From the NCBI RefSeq assembly GCF_032854445.1, contig NC_088298.1, positions 21,415,295 through 21,479,294 on the forward strand: DNA of 64,000 nucleotides, written 5' to 3'. The notes beneath the pieces are model-generated. The model searched no databases. It was not told the origin of the DNA and was given only the letters and a program-made list of their open reading frames with translations. This document shows positions 21,860 through 34,195 of this stretch, in pieces. The first letter of the stretch is position 1. Each line of letters opens with the position of its first letter. The stretch comes from Liolophura sinensis. Its lineage: Eukaryota; Mollusca; Polyplacophora; Chitonida; Chitonidae. The position numbers and the translations under genes were made by a program.

Positions 21860-22020
21860 TCAAGGTGACCCAGCTGCCAAGCAGTTGTTACATCTATCAG
21901 AACAATCAGGAAATGGACGCAAATTGTTCGTATGGTGATCAAGAAGGGACACTTGGCTTTGATGTATATATAAGTGACACAAAATATAACCATATGAGAA
22001 TTTCTTTCCGGTCGATTTAA
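21860..22020 (+). pseudogene. Possible 3' exon or remnant, unknown family (unit 2)
   Basis: Paralogue of 13840-13968. It reads CYIYQNNQEMDANCSYGDQE, then GTLGFDVYISDTKYN, and ends at the stop at 22018-22020. Against the unit 1 copy, gaps are in multiples of three and several codon differences are synonymous (for example in the GTL and DV codons). An AG precedes CTGCCAAGC near 21875 and could be a splice acceptor, but this is weak. No family recognised. It may be the last exon of a duplicated host gene whose other exons are lost or outside the window. Confidence 0.3.
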
Positions 22021-23620
22021 TTCTCATAAGGTTCATAAATCTCCACCTCGAACAACAAAAAATATTCGCTAGGAAAATAATAAGATAATGTGCAAAATAA
22101 ACCTTTACTAATTCTCGTGAAAATGCATCCTGCCCCAAACGACATTTATACTGCACAGTTCCTCTAAGCGCCAACTCCATTCATAGATTTAGCGATCAAA
22201 AACCTATATCAGAGGAGTGTTTCGTGTAAGAAACGTAGTTAAAGGTTAAAATCTTAAAAAAAATCCTATAAAGAATACCTTATAATGTATAGTATCAGTA
22301 AAGGATAAAATCCTTCTTGAGAATGGCTACTATTTGTTTAAGAGATCATGGTGCCTGATTCGAATGTTACCGTCTTCTCGTCAATCTTAAGCTGTCAGGT
22401 AAATGGCCGTTATACTGATATAACTCCGCCGATTAATACACTTCTTAGAGGCCATCAACATGTCATGAGGAAAGAAACTAGTACGCGAACAGGCTGATTG
22501 TTGGTGGACTAGAATTGGGTGAGACAAAAGTACTCAGCGTAGGGTCGACATATTGAGTTTTTTTATCTCGTGATATCGTCTTCTGTCTGGCAGATATATT
22601 TAACTTAGCTCACGGGACCCCGGGTTACAATAAAAAACGAACTCTACCTCCACAAGTGGTATCGAACATAAGACAACGTAGACAAATGATGAACTGATAA
22701 TTTTTATTTCGTCGTTCCAAAATCGTCTTGGAAGAAGATGGGAGACTTTTTTGTAGATTCCCTTATTGTGTATTACAGTCATGGTATCTAAGTTCTACTT
22801 ACTTGTATCTGGGCAGAGGCAAATAGCCCCATGCTTCTCACTGATTCCAATCATATCCAAATGGGGGGTCGACTTTTACTAGCCTAATTATGGTTTCTCC
22901 GTATCATGATTTTCAGTGTCCTGTTGCTAGTTACATGTACTGTAGACAAGTGAAATTCAACTTCATTCATGAACTCGAACAATAATAATCATACAAAAAA
23001 TGCCTATATTCGATCACAAGCTGCGACGCATGTGTATTTGAAACTGGACTCAACCATCAAAAAGACACCAGCATCAAGAACCACATCAACAACCTTTCAC
23101 AGAGCTGATGGTCACATCTAAAAATAATTTTGTAAATTATGTCCTTATTTGGAACCGAAGATGTTCATTTGATTTTAAATAATTATGACCTATTCCAAGA
23201 TGATGAAGTATTTTGTCTCGAAACGAGCATGTTCATGTTATGAAGGAGTGATTTTTTGAACCGCTGAATACAGGCTGGACGCGGTGTTTGCGTCTTGTAA
23301 GACGGGAGCAATAGCCTCGCAAATGCTTTCAGTTTAAGGATCGAATATGTGTATGAACTCTTTTGCCCTTAAAAGGTTACACGTTTTTATTTTCTTTCAT
23401 AAGATTAACTTTTTATGTTCTTTATTACAAATTCTGTTGTATGATGAAAACCGAATATAGCCCGGTGGAACATGTGTAAGTAATTGCTTTTAAACGTCAG
23501 AGATCACATTTCACTGGTGATAATTAACTGCAATGTCTTTGTCCCTAACCCCCCATGTCCAGCCCTACGCTGTATTTGTCGATGAAAGTGATTCACAATA
23601 GATCAGTTTGCTTTTTACCA
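21900..23620 (+). repeat. Block D, unit 2
   Basis: Collinear with 13885-15940. It lacks the SINEs present in unit 1. The shared segments are interrupted by small indels throughout, indicating an old duplication. Confidence 0.78.
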
Positions 23621-23751
23621 TTATATTTATCATTTATGAAAATGAGCATATTTCTTTCTTGCCAATCTTTAAACCTCACATCTTCAAAGGTGTTTCGCGA
23701 CAGAAAAAAGAACGAAACTGAGGTCTTTCAGCTTAGCCAAAGCATTATACT

Positions 23752-23895
23752 TCTCTATTTATTTGATTGGTGCTTTATGCCGTACTCAATAATATTTCAC
23801 TTATACGACGGCGGTCAGCATTATGCATTCAGCATTGGGATCCTGGGTCATGGCGCTAGTGTGCTAACCTCCTCGGCCACGGAGGCCCGCTCCAA
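23752..23895 (-). mobile_element. SINE with internal deletion, inverted
   Basis: Tail side (TATTTATTTGATTGGTGC) at the left and head side (GTGCTAACCTCCTCGGCCAC) at the right, with most of the middle missing after GGCGGTCAGCATTATG. Confidence 0.85.
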
Positions 23896-26154
23896 AACAT
23901 TATACATCCTCCGAGTAAAGATACATGTACTTATTAAGGCGCCCTTTCTGTGGTACATGAAAAGCGTATATGGAGCATAACTCGTACATTGCGATGGTTG
24001 TAAGGGTACCACTATCGGAGAGTAAAGATGAGAAATAAATGGCTTGTTTAACTCTCCAGATAACCGACAGGCCTTACACAAGACCAAACAAATAGGCACG
24101 AAGACACTTGAATAAGTTCATATATTTGAACAAAACAGACAAATAATACAGCTGGCAAGAATATGCAAAACAATACAACCATTTACAAAAATATGTAGTC
24201 TCTTACTGATGACAGCGTCCAAATCCAGATGGAATGTTCCGGCTTACGTAAAATATAAAATCCACAGTTAAGAGGAATTCCTCAATCTACGGATGACAGT
24301 CAGTTTATTGTCTATTGTTTACTGCCCCAACTGCCTGTGGATGTGTAATTTCTCAAGGCAGACTGGTTGACGGCAGCGTCCTTGATGGCGAGCGGACGAT
24401 TTGTGTTTCACTCCTCGGAAATATACACAAAGTCACTTTCAGGTTAAACATACCTAATATACCTAATCCTTCAAAGAGACAATGAGCGACACAAGCTTCA
24501 AAATAATATCTCCAAAAATAGCCAGTGGTGAAACACAAGCTGAAAATGTGCTACGTACAGAAAATAGAGTACAAATGACTAATGTCAAATGGCGTGAAAG
24601 CCGATATCTCCAAACCCGGTAAAATCCTTCACAGTGGATAACAGTAAATGGATGGATGACTGCTCACAAGTGGACTTGAGTAAATGGCTGCGAGCTTCAC
24701 AGCTCCGTCGCTCATATTTATAGACTAAGAATGAATGAATGAATGAATGATTATGGCGTAACGCCACATCGGCAATATTTCAGCCATATCGTGGCGATAT
24801 AGACTAAGGTAAAGAAAAGTATGAATGGTTTGATGGTAAACATGCTTACAACACCAATAGATATTTCCAGAATGTTTACTCTATGTAGAATGACAATAAA
24901 ATCATAAACGCCGAAGGCTCGAGAACGCTCGACTGAATTGCAGTGCAGGCTATAACGTACACAGAGGGAAAAATGTAAGTCAGACACTGACTCAAGAACA
25001 GATAAAAAATATAATACAATATTTAAATACGGGGCTCATAACACTCCCCCTCCCCTTCCCAAAGTACAGATAACTGTACATAAGTACGATGATCCTTACA
25101 ATCACTAAATAGAACACATATATACAATAATTACAAAATTTTGTTACAAAGCGATATATGTACATATACAAAAACTTGTCTAACACGCACTGTGTTTCCT
25201 GGTTAACAAGCTTTAACTTTGCAGGGTTAATTCTGTATGAGTGCTATATGATAGATACAGACCCTCCTACATCTACCTCATGTACTGCAGCATTAGTACA
25301 ACCGGGTACATCCGAATATATCTTAGGATAAGTATCGAGCGAATGACAAATACCCTGTCTCTAACTATTAGAAAGATGACTTAACACTTAACATCTAAAT
25401 TGCTCAATACACCTAAGTTATCCAACCTGGGATCTAACAAACCAACTTGAATGCTACCTGGCCCTTAGGACTCAGTACATATACTAGACAACTCTCCTCT
25501 ATATGATTTACTACTGTGCTGACCACAGCTACTGACTGACTTGCGGCAGGACTCTCCCCTCTGGGACTGGATGGTGTGAAGTTACCAATCATTTTCCATA
25601 AAAGCCTTTGTCTGTTTGTTCAAGTTATTTTGGTTGTGCCAGAAGATGTTTTTTTTAGTATTGTAGGACACAGGATGTTGACCGTGTTACGCACTAGTTA
25701 ATAATATGTTGTTTTCGTGTCAGCCAAACGAAATGGACAATGGCAATCAGCCTAAACGAATATGTTTATATGAATAGAAAACAAGGTATGTCGCTTCCCA
25801 ACACACTATTTATTCTTATTTCTGGATATTGAAGTTAAATAGATTATAAAAACACATGTCTTTTATCCACACAGAAAGCTATTCTAATTTCACTGTTACG
25901 GGAACTTTGTATGTACAAACATTAGAATGGCTAGATATGATAGCATATTAATATAGTAATTACTTTGTTCGACATTCTAATAACCCCATCATGGACATTA
26001 TTTGGGCAAAGCATTGATTAAAAGCATTATTTTGTTTTTTATTTCATTTTATCGCATTTTATTTTGTAGTATCTGTAAAAGTTTACTGTTGTTTATGGAG
26101 AGAACTAAAAGCTATTTTCTTTCCCATTGGTGGAGCTTTCTCACTATGCTTTAT
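23896..26154. other. No gene seen, one satellite/SINE-like remnant
   Basis: AT-rich, with random short frames only. Positions 24725-24800 hold (AATG)n followed by GATTATGGCGTAACGCCACA and TCAGCCATATCGTGGCG, which shares the satellite motif order and looks like a dispersed repeat tail. Confidence 0.4.
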
Positions 26155-27324
26155 TACGACTTAATGTCAACAACGTCTGCGCCTTCCCAACATATCACAG
26201 CAAACCACCAAATCGTTATGTCCCCAGATGATAGGGCCATGAGATACCTTGTAATAAATGGCGTGGCTATGGCGTCCCAACTGGATCATTCATCCTCGAT
26301 TTTCGTCATTTCACGATCAAAATATTTTTTTACAGACAGTGCTACAGCTTCCACACCGCAGACGTCTTTTTCTTCCCAGCTGAGAATAAAAGCAAACATT
26401 ACGGCAGATATAGTTTCATGATCTATTTTTTATACGGAAATTAAAAAAGTGCTTCGATATCCTTTGTCGCCACGGTAAAATGAAGCCAGTAACCGAAAGT
26501 GTTCTTATTGGCACAAGAAAAGCTTGACACAGTTTAGAGTTAATACTCTATAAAATGGGCCTGCGATGGAAAATTTTGTTTGGACGTGGACAAGAATAGT
26601 TAAGCAATATATATATGTTAAGCAAAGTTTGTATGAAGATTTGAAGGAATGCGGACCTAATAACAAGAATGACAAATAATAAAATAAAAAGATTTCTAAG
26701 ATAGATCTTCAGAGTACCATATAACTAAGCGAATTTATCTCCATTCTGGACAAAGAATTCAGTGATTTCATGAATGTATTATTAGATTTTTTCAATTCAT
26801 CAATAGAACAGTCTGTAATACGAATTCTCAATATAACCAATATTATTTATTTTTTTGCATTAATATTTCGTTTTTTAATTAGTTGATAGAATTCTTTCTT
26901 TTCTGTTGTATCAATGCCTTGTTCTTCCTTGGGCTTTCATAAAGCCTACGGTCATATAACAGATGAAATGTGCAATTTAATCTTGCACGTGTTAATCGTT
27001 TGTTTTTGGTTGTAAATCTTCTCCTTAGTTTATTCACGAGTATTTTCCATTCAGCTTCTACTTTTCCTTTTAAGGAGGTACAGTCAGGACTTTTCTTCTC
27101 AGAGGAAACCGAGACGAGCAGACGACAAAAACCGCCCCGTTCACATGACAGGAGGTTCATATGCTATAGATATATCAGATATACGCCTGAAGGATGAGGG
27201 ATATGTGATCTTTTGACAGAGGCTAATAGAGTGAAGCAGAAGCAAATATTAGCAGGGATCTCCACGATGTGAGGATGATCGATATCAAGACGTTCACGTG
27301 ATGAGAAACGTTCAGTAAACACAC
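26155..27324 (+). repeat. Block A, unit 3
   Basis: 26155-26290 aligns with 16800-16920, with a frame reading MRYLVINGVAMA. 27030-27324 aligns with 945-1260 and 16945-17080. About 0.7 kb between the two parts (26290-27030) has no match seen. The block is then cut at 27324 by an inserted element and resumes at 28488. Confidence 0.65.
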
Positions 27325-28038
27325 TTCATACTCCTTACAGCGCGTGCGTCGCTCTCTACGTTCGCTTTAGATCACCGCCACAACTAGCCCATTTGTACAG
27401 TGATCTTTCACAACGTCGAGGTCACTGGGGGTCACGGTAATAAGACAGGAAGTGATGTCAGGAAACACAAAAACTGTCTCAACTTTTGTTTCTGATGGAA
27501 ACGCAGGCTGTATTCCAATTTCCCGTGTTTGTCTGCTCCTGATGGCCCCATGTTTCCTGGGAACGCCTTTCGTCTTCTCTATCAGTCTCGTGTTCTTCGG
27601 TGCACTTTATGTCAGCTCAGCAGAGCCCCGTGCTCCACCAGAGCACTTGTCTGTCCTGTAAGGTACCTGAGACGGTGCCACAACCATATAGAACACTTTC
27701 GTATATCTGCTATACATTAATTGTAAGGTACACACACTACAGCTAGAATTATTAGCTGGATGACGAGTGTGGAACACCCTTTATGGCAAATAAATCGTAA
27801 AAAAAATTTATTCGTTCTGTTTGTTGTCTTTGGAATGAATAAATAATATTTTAAACACACCATTGTCTTAATCTAAAGATGCACAACATGATTCTAACCA
27901 ACACCCGAAACACCTTTATGGCCGAATGGTGACTGAGTGATGAGGCTAAGTGTAAACAAGCCTAAGTGCGTGACAGATGCTCCAAAGGTCAAGCTTGGAG
28001 ATCGTAAAGAGCGGCACATCAACTGTAAGGAGTATGAA
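27325..28038. mobile_element. Non-autonomous element with terminal inverted repeats
   Basis: TTCATACTCCTTACAG at 27325-27340 is exactly inverted at 28023-28038. The next 20 or so bases inward are also roughly inverted (CGCTCT-TACG on both sides). CAC lies directly outside both ends and might be a 3-bp target duplication. It carries no transposase. It accounts for 0.7 kb of the break in block A between 27324 and 28488. Superfamily not assigned. Confidence 0.65.
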
Positions 28039-28084
28039 CACGCTTGGACTCAGACCTTCATTAATTTTCCATAAGCGACAATGT

Positions 28085-28450
28085 TAACGTTTAGCGCTGT
28101 AGCTCGGCCCCAAACATTCCGCGGCCAATAAGCTTTAGTGCATACCTGGCCCAGCCTGTGAGAATGCAGCCATAAAAATCTTGACATAGGTTGACTGTCA
28201 AAATCTGGGCCGTCAGCTGGGAGGGGTGTCTAGCAACGTCACTCGCAGCCTCATCACCACCTGTCTCCTTGTGTCCTCTCGGCTAAATTCCTCCGCCCAC
28301 TTTCACACTTTCCTCATTAAAACTCATACCTGGCTAAAGCTTAGACAATTTCCATCATTTTGATACCAAACACGCACCTGTACACCAAAAATTGCCGGCT
28401 GGCAGCGAAAAAAAGACTTTACACCCTAAAATACACAGAATTACATTAGA
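28085..28450 (+). repeat. Inverted duplicate F, copy 1
   Basis: Matches the reverse complement of 35800-36245. Shared landmarks are CAAACATTCCGCGGCCA-like sequence at the left, CAGCCTCATCACCACC-like and GTCTCCTTGTGTCCTCTCG in the middle, and CACCTGTACACCAAAAA with AGACTTTACACCCTAAAATAC at the right. Confidence 0.75.
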
Positions 28451-28487
28451 GAAACGGAAGTGCTGATAGGGTACTGATTCCTCTTGT

Positions 28488-28905
28488 ATTTGAAGTCTCG
28501 TTCGTTTCCAGTCAGTCTCCGATATTTGCTGTGAATGGCATACCAATGATTCATACGATGTTTGTGAGAATCCAGATTTCATTATATGCATGAGTAACCG
28601 TGAGATTTCAGAGAAAAGGGAAGTAGTTCTCCCGGGGACAGCTCATGTAAACTATTGGAATCCGATAAATGGTGCGCATGCCGGAAGTGCATGTGCATTA
28701 CTCTCTTTCAGACTAGTTTATGACAAAAACATGCAAGGTTATGTCAGAAATACAGACAATGTCTTTCGTGATCAGCCCTGGTGTTGCGTGCATTGTTGAA
28801 AAGAAACAGATGCACTGAAAAGGAACAGAAAATCGGAACTTGGAACAGGTTCAATGATTCATGCAGTATGAACAAAGAGTCATTCAGGCACATCAAGGAT
28901 CCCAG
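28488..28905 (+). repeat. End of block A and start of block B, unit 3
   Basis: 28490-28565 continues block A (TTTGCTGTGAATGGC) and runs straight into block B near 28570 (ATGAGTAACCGTGAGAT against ATCAATGACCGTGAGAT at 17584). Here A and B touch with no SINE or satellite between them. Similarity to the 149-residue frame continues to about 28905 with frame breaks. Confidence 0.65.
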
Positions 28906-30409
28906 GGCCCAGTTTCACAAAGATTTCGGACATATAAGACAATTGCATATATAGGACAATGGTAAGGTAACAGTGACGTAAAAAATATAGCAGGACAAAT
29001 ATACGATAAAAAAAAATGTCATAGGCCAATTCGTGAAACAGTGTCCAGATCCGGCGAGGTACCAGAACAGCAATAGTTTTCTAAAATGATCAAATGTTAA
29101 AGCACATACATTAAAAAACATCCAAAGTATGTTACTTGACGCTATTTAATTAGGATAAGACAAAATACTGACGTACGCCATATTGATAGAAGGCACGTGG
29201 CCTTGAACTAACGCTACACTGCGCAAACGCTCACTTGAATGCCGTTAATCATTTGTTGTCACCAAGGCCGCTTGAAAAGGTCAGAGCGGAAAAATCTACT
29301 TATTCGTTCAAAGCCGTGGCTGAACCTGCATCTTGTGTCTCGATTGAAATCAACCACCGTAATCACTCAACCAACGCAAGTTCTCGATTCATTCATTTAA
29401 ACAATTAATCTAAAAATGAGAGAATGACGCCAATAAAGTGAATTTGTGTAAGACCAAATATGACTGTGGTGTATTTTTTTCAGGGGAATCATTTTCGATC
29501 GATTCTCCCCAAATAGAAAGCAACTCTTTTTTTACTGGAAAACGTTCGTCAAACTAATTGAGCTCATAGCCAAATTCCTCCGCCCATGGCAGTTATTAGT
29601 CTGATATTCTAACATCCACTGAGCGAAAACAGGTCACTAATTTGTAATTCCGCCTGGAAAACGAGACCCCTTTTATATAAAATTATTCAATTTAAATTTG
29701 TTTATAGAATATTTATATCATTCTCACATTCTCATGATCTATCGTGCATAATCAAAAATAAAAATAAATACATAAATTAATCAGGGAATAAATAAATAAA
29801 TTATCATAAAAATTAATAACCAGATGAACTATGCATGTATGATTTCAGCATGCGGCGTTTTTTGAAACTACACACGACCACATCTTTCACGGCCATCCTG
29901 TTTAAACTTGAACCTCACTAACCAGTATTGTACATGACGCGTTATGTGTGACGAGATATACTCATAGTCATACTTTGGTTCAAAGTTTGGTGGTACGGTA
30001 TATGTTACTTCTGATCAATTCTTATCATACTTTGCATAATGTTTTAGCGTTGGACGGCCTCATCTGCGATTTTGGACATTTAGTATTCTCCAAATTGCAC
30101 GTATATGTTGTTCATACATCAATGTCAGTGAAAGCACTTGTGGTTTGAGGACTGTAAGTAAGCTTCTTGATTATTAGTTCATTTATTGGTTGAGAGGACT
30201 ATCAGTGAGTTCATTGGTCAGTTGAGAGGACCGACCTTTGAGTCATCAAGGCCACTACTTGATAAGGCAACAAGGTCACCACATACTATTATATTGCAGC
30301 GTTCCATGTAACTGCATTTCAAAAAACCTGCAGGGAAAAAGTGGCGGATTGTATTTAGTCTTAAATTCTTCTGAGAGAACTTTCCACATTTAGATAACAA
30401 CAAAAGAAC
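28906..30409. other. No recognisable gene or repeat
   Basis: Very AT-rich in 29640-29830. A short match to duplicate F (AAATTCCTCCGCCCA near 29570) is the only homology seen. Confidence 0.4.
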
Positions 30410-30790
30410 GTTAATCGATTTTGTTAGGATTCAGAAAGTGTACACCCATTAAAATCGACTTGTAATCAAGCCAAAAGACTAGGAAATGATCCGCGACGTC
30501 TTTTAATAGACACTTACACGGTTCAGCTCCAGAGCAATGTTTTATGGAGTACCATTTTGATCGCGAATGCCATAACCCTAAAACAGTGGCGGAAACAAAC
30601 CCAGAGAAAACCGACGTGTGGTCGAAAGTCATTATTCGGGGAAAATGGGGGTCATGTTTTGGTTAGCGAGTTTAACATTCGGGGCGATGTCTTAACGATT
30701 CTTGGCTAAGCTCACGTGAATCGAGGTAATCTAGAAAGGTGACTTATTGTGACATAGCACGGCATGAGATTGTCAAAAGACCCAAACTTA
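30410..30790 (+). repeat. Block H, copy 1
   Basis: Collinear with 36465-36820. Shared runs include CACTTACACGGTTCAGCTCC, CATAACCCTAAAACAG, AAAACCGACGTGTGGTCGA and GATTCTTGGCTAAGCTC. Confidence 0.8.
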
Positions 30791-31239
30791 CACACGCTAA
30801 TTGTGGCAATAACATATCTCTACCTCAACGAAAAGCTTTCCTTCATAGATAATCTTACTTTTGTATATTAGAGCCCACATAATAGCATATATTACACATT
30901 GTTAATCCAAATAACCATAGAATTCAAATAAACTCGAAGTATTGTGTTCATTGCTAATATACCGAATGCATCATTAAAAGATATATGTTTTAGTCTATAA
31001 GTCACATTGTGTGAGCGATCAACCGTGGCCATGAGGAAGGAATTTGTAAACTCCCTTATTGGTTAGTGGAACACTTCTCTTGAAATTGATTACGCAGTTT
31101 AACTGTGTTGAAGACCTCTTGTCTTTACCAATAAAATCTGCACTTCCCACTTCGACCTGAAAAAAAAACAATTAATTATCCTAAATCTCCAAGAAATTGT
31201 CAAATTGTTCAATGGAGACCAGTCAAACGCCCAGCAGCA

Positions 31240-31310
31240 GGTCTATCATGTCATTTTATTGACGTCAAATCTTCCTTCCCAGCTCATCATGATGACGTCA
31301 CATTGAAGAC
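31240..31310 (-). repeat. Inverted copy of the CRE-site repeat
   Basis: The reverse complement matches 12060-12120 and keeps two perfect TGACGTCA sites (31260-31267 and 31293-31300) with similar spacing and the shared CATCATGATGAGCTGG core. Confidence 0.75.
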
Positions 31311-31549
31311 AGTATATACATTGAATACACCGTATCATTGTGGAAGTTACGCCATAACCCATTCTCGACGTAACAATAGCTCGAAATCCTGCTTCACACT
31401 TGCGCCAGCTCACGGGATTATATTTATCTCGCCTCTCCACTGAAGTATAGGAGTACCGCAACAAAACCGTTATCATGACATGGCTTAGGAGAAGAACAAT
31501 TTGTTTTCTGTCAATCTAGTTCACAGTTCAGGCTACAACGTGACTGCTT

Positions 31550-32060
31550 TTCGATGGGCCCATCCCCAGCTTTACTCCTTTCTAAAATATATCAAATTTA
31601 AACATCATCTACGACGTTTCGTTCCGTTCCGTCGTGGGAACTCCATTGTAATGGATATTAGGCAGTAACCAGTTTTGAAAAGACCAGTCATCAGTGAACA
31701 AGACTGTCTCCTCTCAGACCGGAAGCTGTTTGGCTGAGCAATCATGGCTCCCAGTTTCTGATTCTCCTCGATTGTCGGGACTTGAGACGGAGAAAGCTTA
31801 CAAGCTATAGCTGATCAAGTGGATACCGTTTTCAAGTGTGGACCATGATTAATGGATTTTGCTCTCTTCATGTTTGCCACTTTGGCTGATGGAATTTTTG
31901 AAACAGTGCCAAATCCTCGGACGCTTGGACTAAATCTGGAAGACGGGTCTATTTTTAGGTTTTTTCCTGAAAGCCGAAAGCTTTAATGACTTGTGGAAAC
32001 AACACTTTGTATTGGACAAATTTAGGCACTCGAGGAGGCCGGGTATTATCTGGCTATGGG
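31550..32060 (+). repeat. Block I, copy 1 (decayed)
   Basis: Collinear with 39195-39630. The region equivalent to the 88-residue frame of the other copy carries stops (near 31760 and 31850) but has no length change over about 140 bp. Similarity ends near 32025. Confidence 0.78.
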
Positions 32061-32179
32061 AAGCAGCAAAATTGTCTGTTGTGAACTACAACCATGTACT
32101 GTATCGGCTTTAAACAAAACGGACACTGATCACTTGGAAATTATAAGAACACTCAGGCATAATAGCTAAATAGCATAAT

Positions 32180-32405
32180 AGCCGCCGTGGCTCAGTTGTT
32201 TAGCGCGCTAGCGCAGCGTAATGACTCAGAAACCTCTAACCAATGGGGTCGCTGTGAGTTCAAGTCCAGCTCACGCTGGCTTCCTCTCCGGCCGTACGTA
32301 CGAAGATCTTGCAGCAACCTGCTGATGGTCGTGGGTTTCCCCCGTCGTATAAGTGAAATATTCTTCAGAATGGCGTAAAACACCAATGGAATAAATAAAT
32401 ATATA
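32180..32405 (+). mobile_element. SINE with internal deletion
   Basis: Good head (GTGGCTCAGTTGTTTAGCGC, GAGTTCAAGTCCAGCTCACG). A deletion joins GGTTTCCCCC to GTCGTATAAGTG, and the tail GCGTAAAACACCAAT is followed by AT-rich repeats. Confidence 0.9.
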
Positions 32406-34195
32406 ATTAAATAAGTGAATACTTGAGCGCCAATCCGTTCATCCACCACTTACGCATCTGGCCATTTATAAAGACTAATGTTTTAGGTAATGAGTGATGA
32501 ACCAATCAAACAGGTATTTATTTCATTTGGTCAATACTTAACTGTCAACATTTAAATGGAATTGGATGGGGAATTCGACTTTCACTAACGAGTGTTGAAC
32601 AACTTCATCCCACCAAATGCCTAATTCTAAAAATCATTTAGATTACTTGAAATAAATTTATGTAACGGTTACTTTTTTAATGCCTTTTGATTTTTATTTT
32701 TATTACTCATGGGATGTACAGCAAAAAAGAGATTGTAGGAGAAACAGTATACCATTGAATCAGTGAATAAATCGGCATTTATCTCGCACTCCGTCAACTC
32801 CTGGTGACGATATCTTTTACAGATGAGCCTAGAGTAATCAGAGTCATTAAGAAGGTTGGGTATAAAACGTGGCCCTGGGGAATAATTTCGAATTGAGAAC
32901 AGCTTTGTCACGTCCAGAGGCTCTATTTAGAAACCAATTTCGGTCTATCCCAAACTGCGACCATGATCCTGGGACACACAACGGGGCTGGAGGAAACACG
33001 TGATGTGAAAATAGCCTCGATATAAAAGTTCAAGGCTCTGGCGGTGACCTCTTGACCTCTTGAGTGATCCCATTTTGTGAGGATGTGTGGCTACAGTCGG
33101 CAAAATGGTTGAACCTGCAAGGTTCATTTGCGGACATACGACACTCCAAAAATTAATCTGTTAACTTTAACAGAAAGTCTGTTATCTGAGTAATGCTAGA
33201 ATGTACTCTGCTATTGCAGCCAATTATTAATTCAACATAATCGTTTTACTAGACTAACATGAGGTTATATTGAATATGACATAATATCGTGTTATAAAAC
33301 AAAATATATTCTACCATCACTAGGACAACAGACTTTCCGTTAAATTTACGGATTAATCTTTCGTGTGGTCTCGGGGTATAATATTTTAAAACCGTTCATT
33401 GGGCTACATGTAAATGAATAAGGATTACCCGGATGTGAAGACTCCAAATAGATCGAAAGTATCAAAGGAACTATACAAATGTAATAACACTCAATCGAGA
33501 TTTATCTAAGACATAGATCTACCAGCGGATGTATTAGTTGGTGATTTATTTATTTATTTATTTATTTATGACTGGATTTTGCACGAGAGATGTTTTACTG
33601 CAGACTCTACGAATGTTAGCAAGCATCCAAGCCGGCAAAGTCTCCTTTTGTTTTATTATCTATGTTATTAAATATTTCTTGCGCTTCATTTTAATGGATT
33701 TTTATAGTTTGCCTCAGGCATATCACATTGCCAATTGAGATGTCGAGATTTTGCATGACAAAATAGCCTAAAGGATGAATCGTCCATTACAATATTTTTC
33801 TTCTTCTTTGCTTCCTTTATAAAATTTCAAAACACTCCAGAATATTTAACTTATATGCCGTAAGCTTTTACTACACCTCACGTCACCAGGTAAGCTTTCA
33901 TAATAGTCTTGTCTCTATGTGTTTGCTTTGGAATATAGCACAAATTTCGGCTCTATGTCTGACGGTACATTTACAACACAAGAAGAATAGCACAAACTGC
34001 CGGAACTATATAAACGACGTTCAAAATACAACAGCGACAGCTGAGGAATGTTTCATAACAATGACGTATTTGATTGACTGTTTTTTTGTGATACGATCAA
34101 ATAGCCAATCAAATTCGATCCCTATCATCACCTTGGCCCTCTTCGGTATGTTTGTATATAAATCCATAAATCAGTTTCGTTGCAATATAAAGACT
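32406..34195. other. No recognisable gene
   Basis: AT-rich. A (TTTA)n run at 33543-33568 may be a SINE tail remnant. The 95-codon frame at 33917-34204 has no recognised features. Confidence 0.4.
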
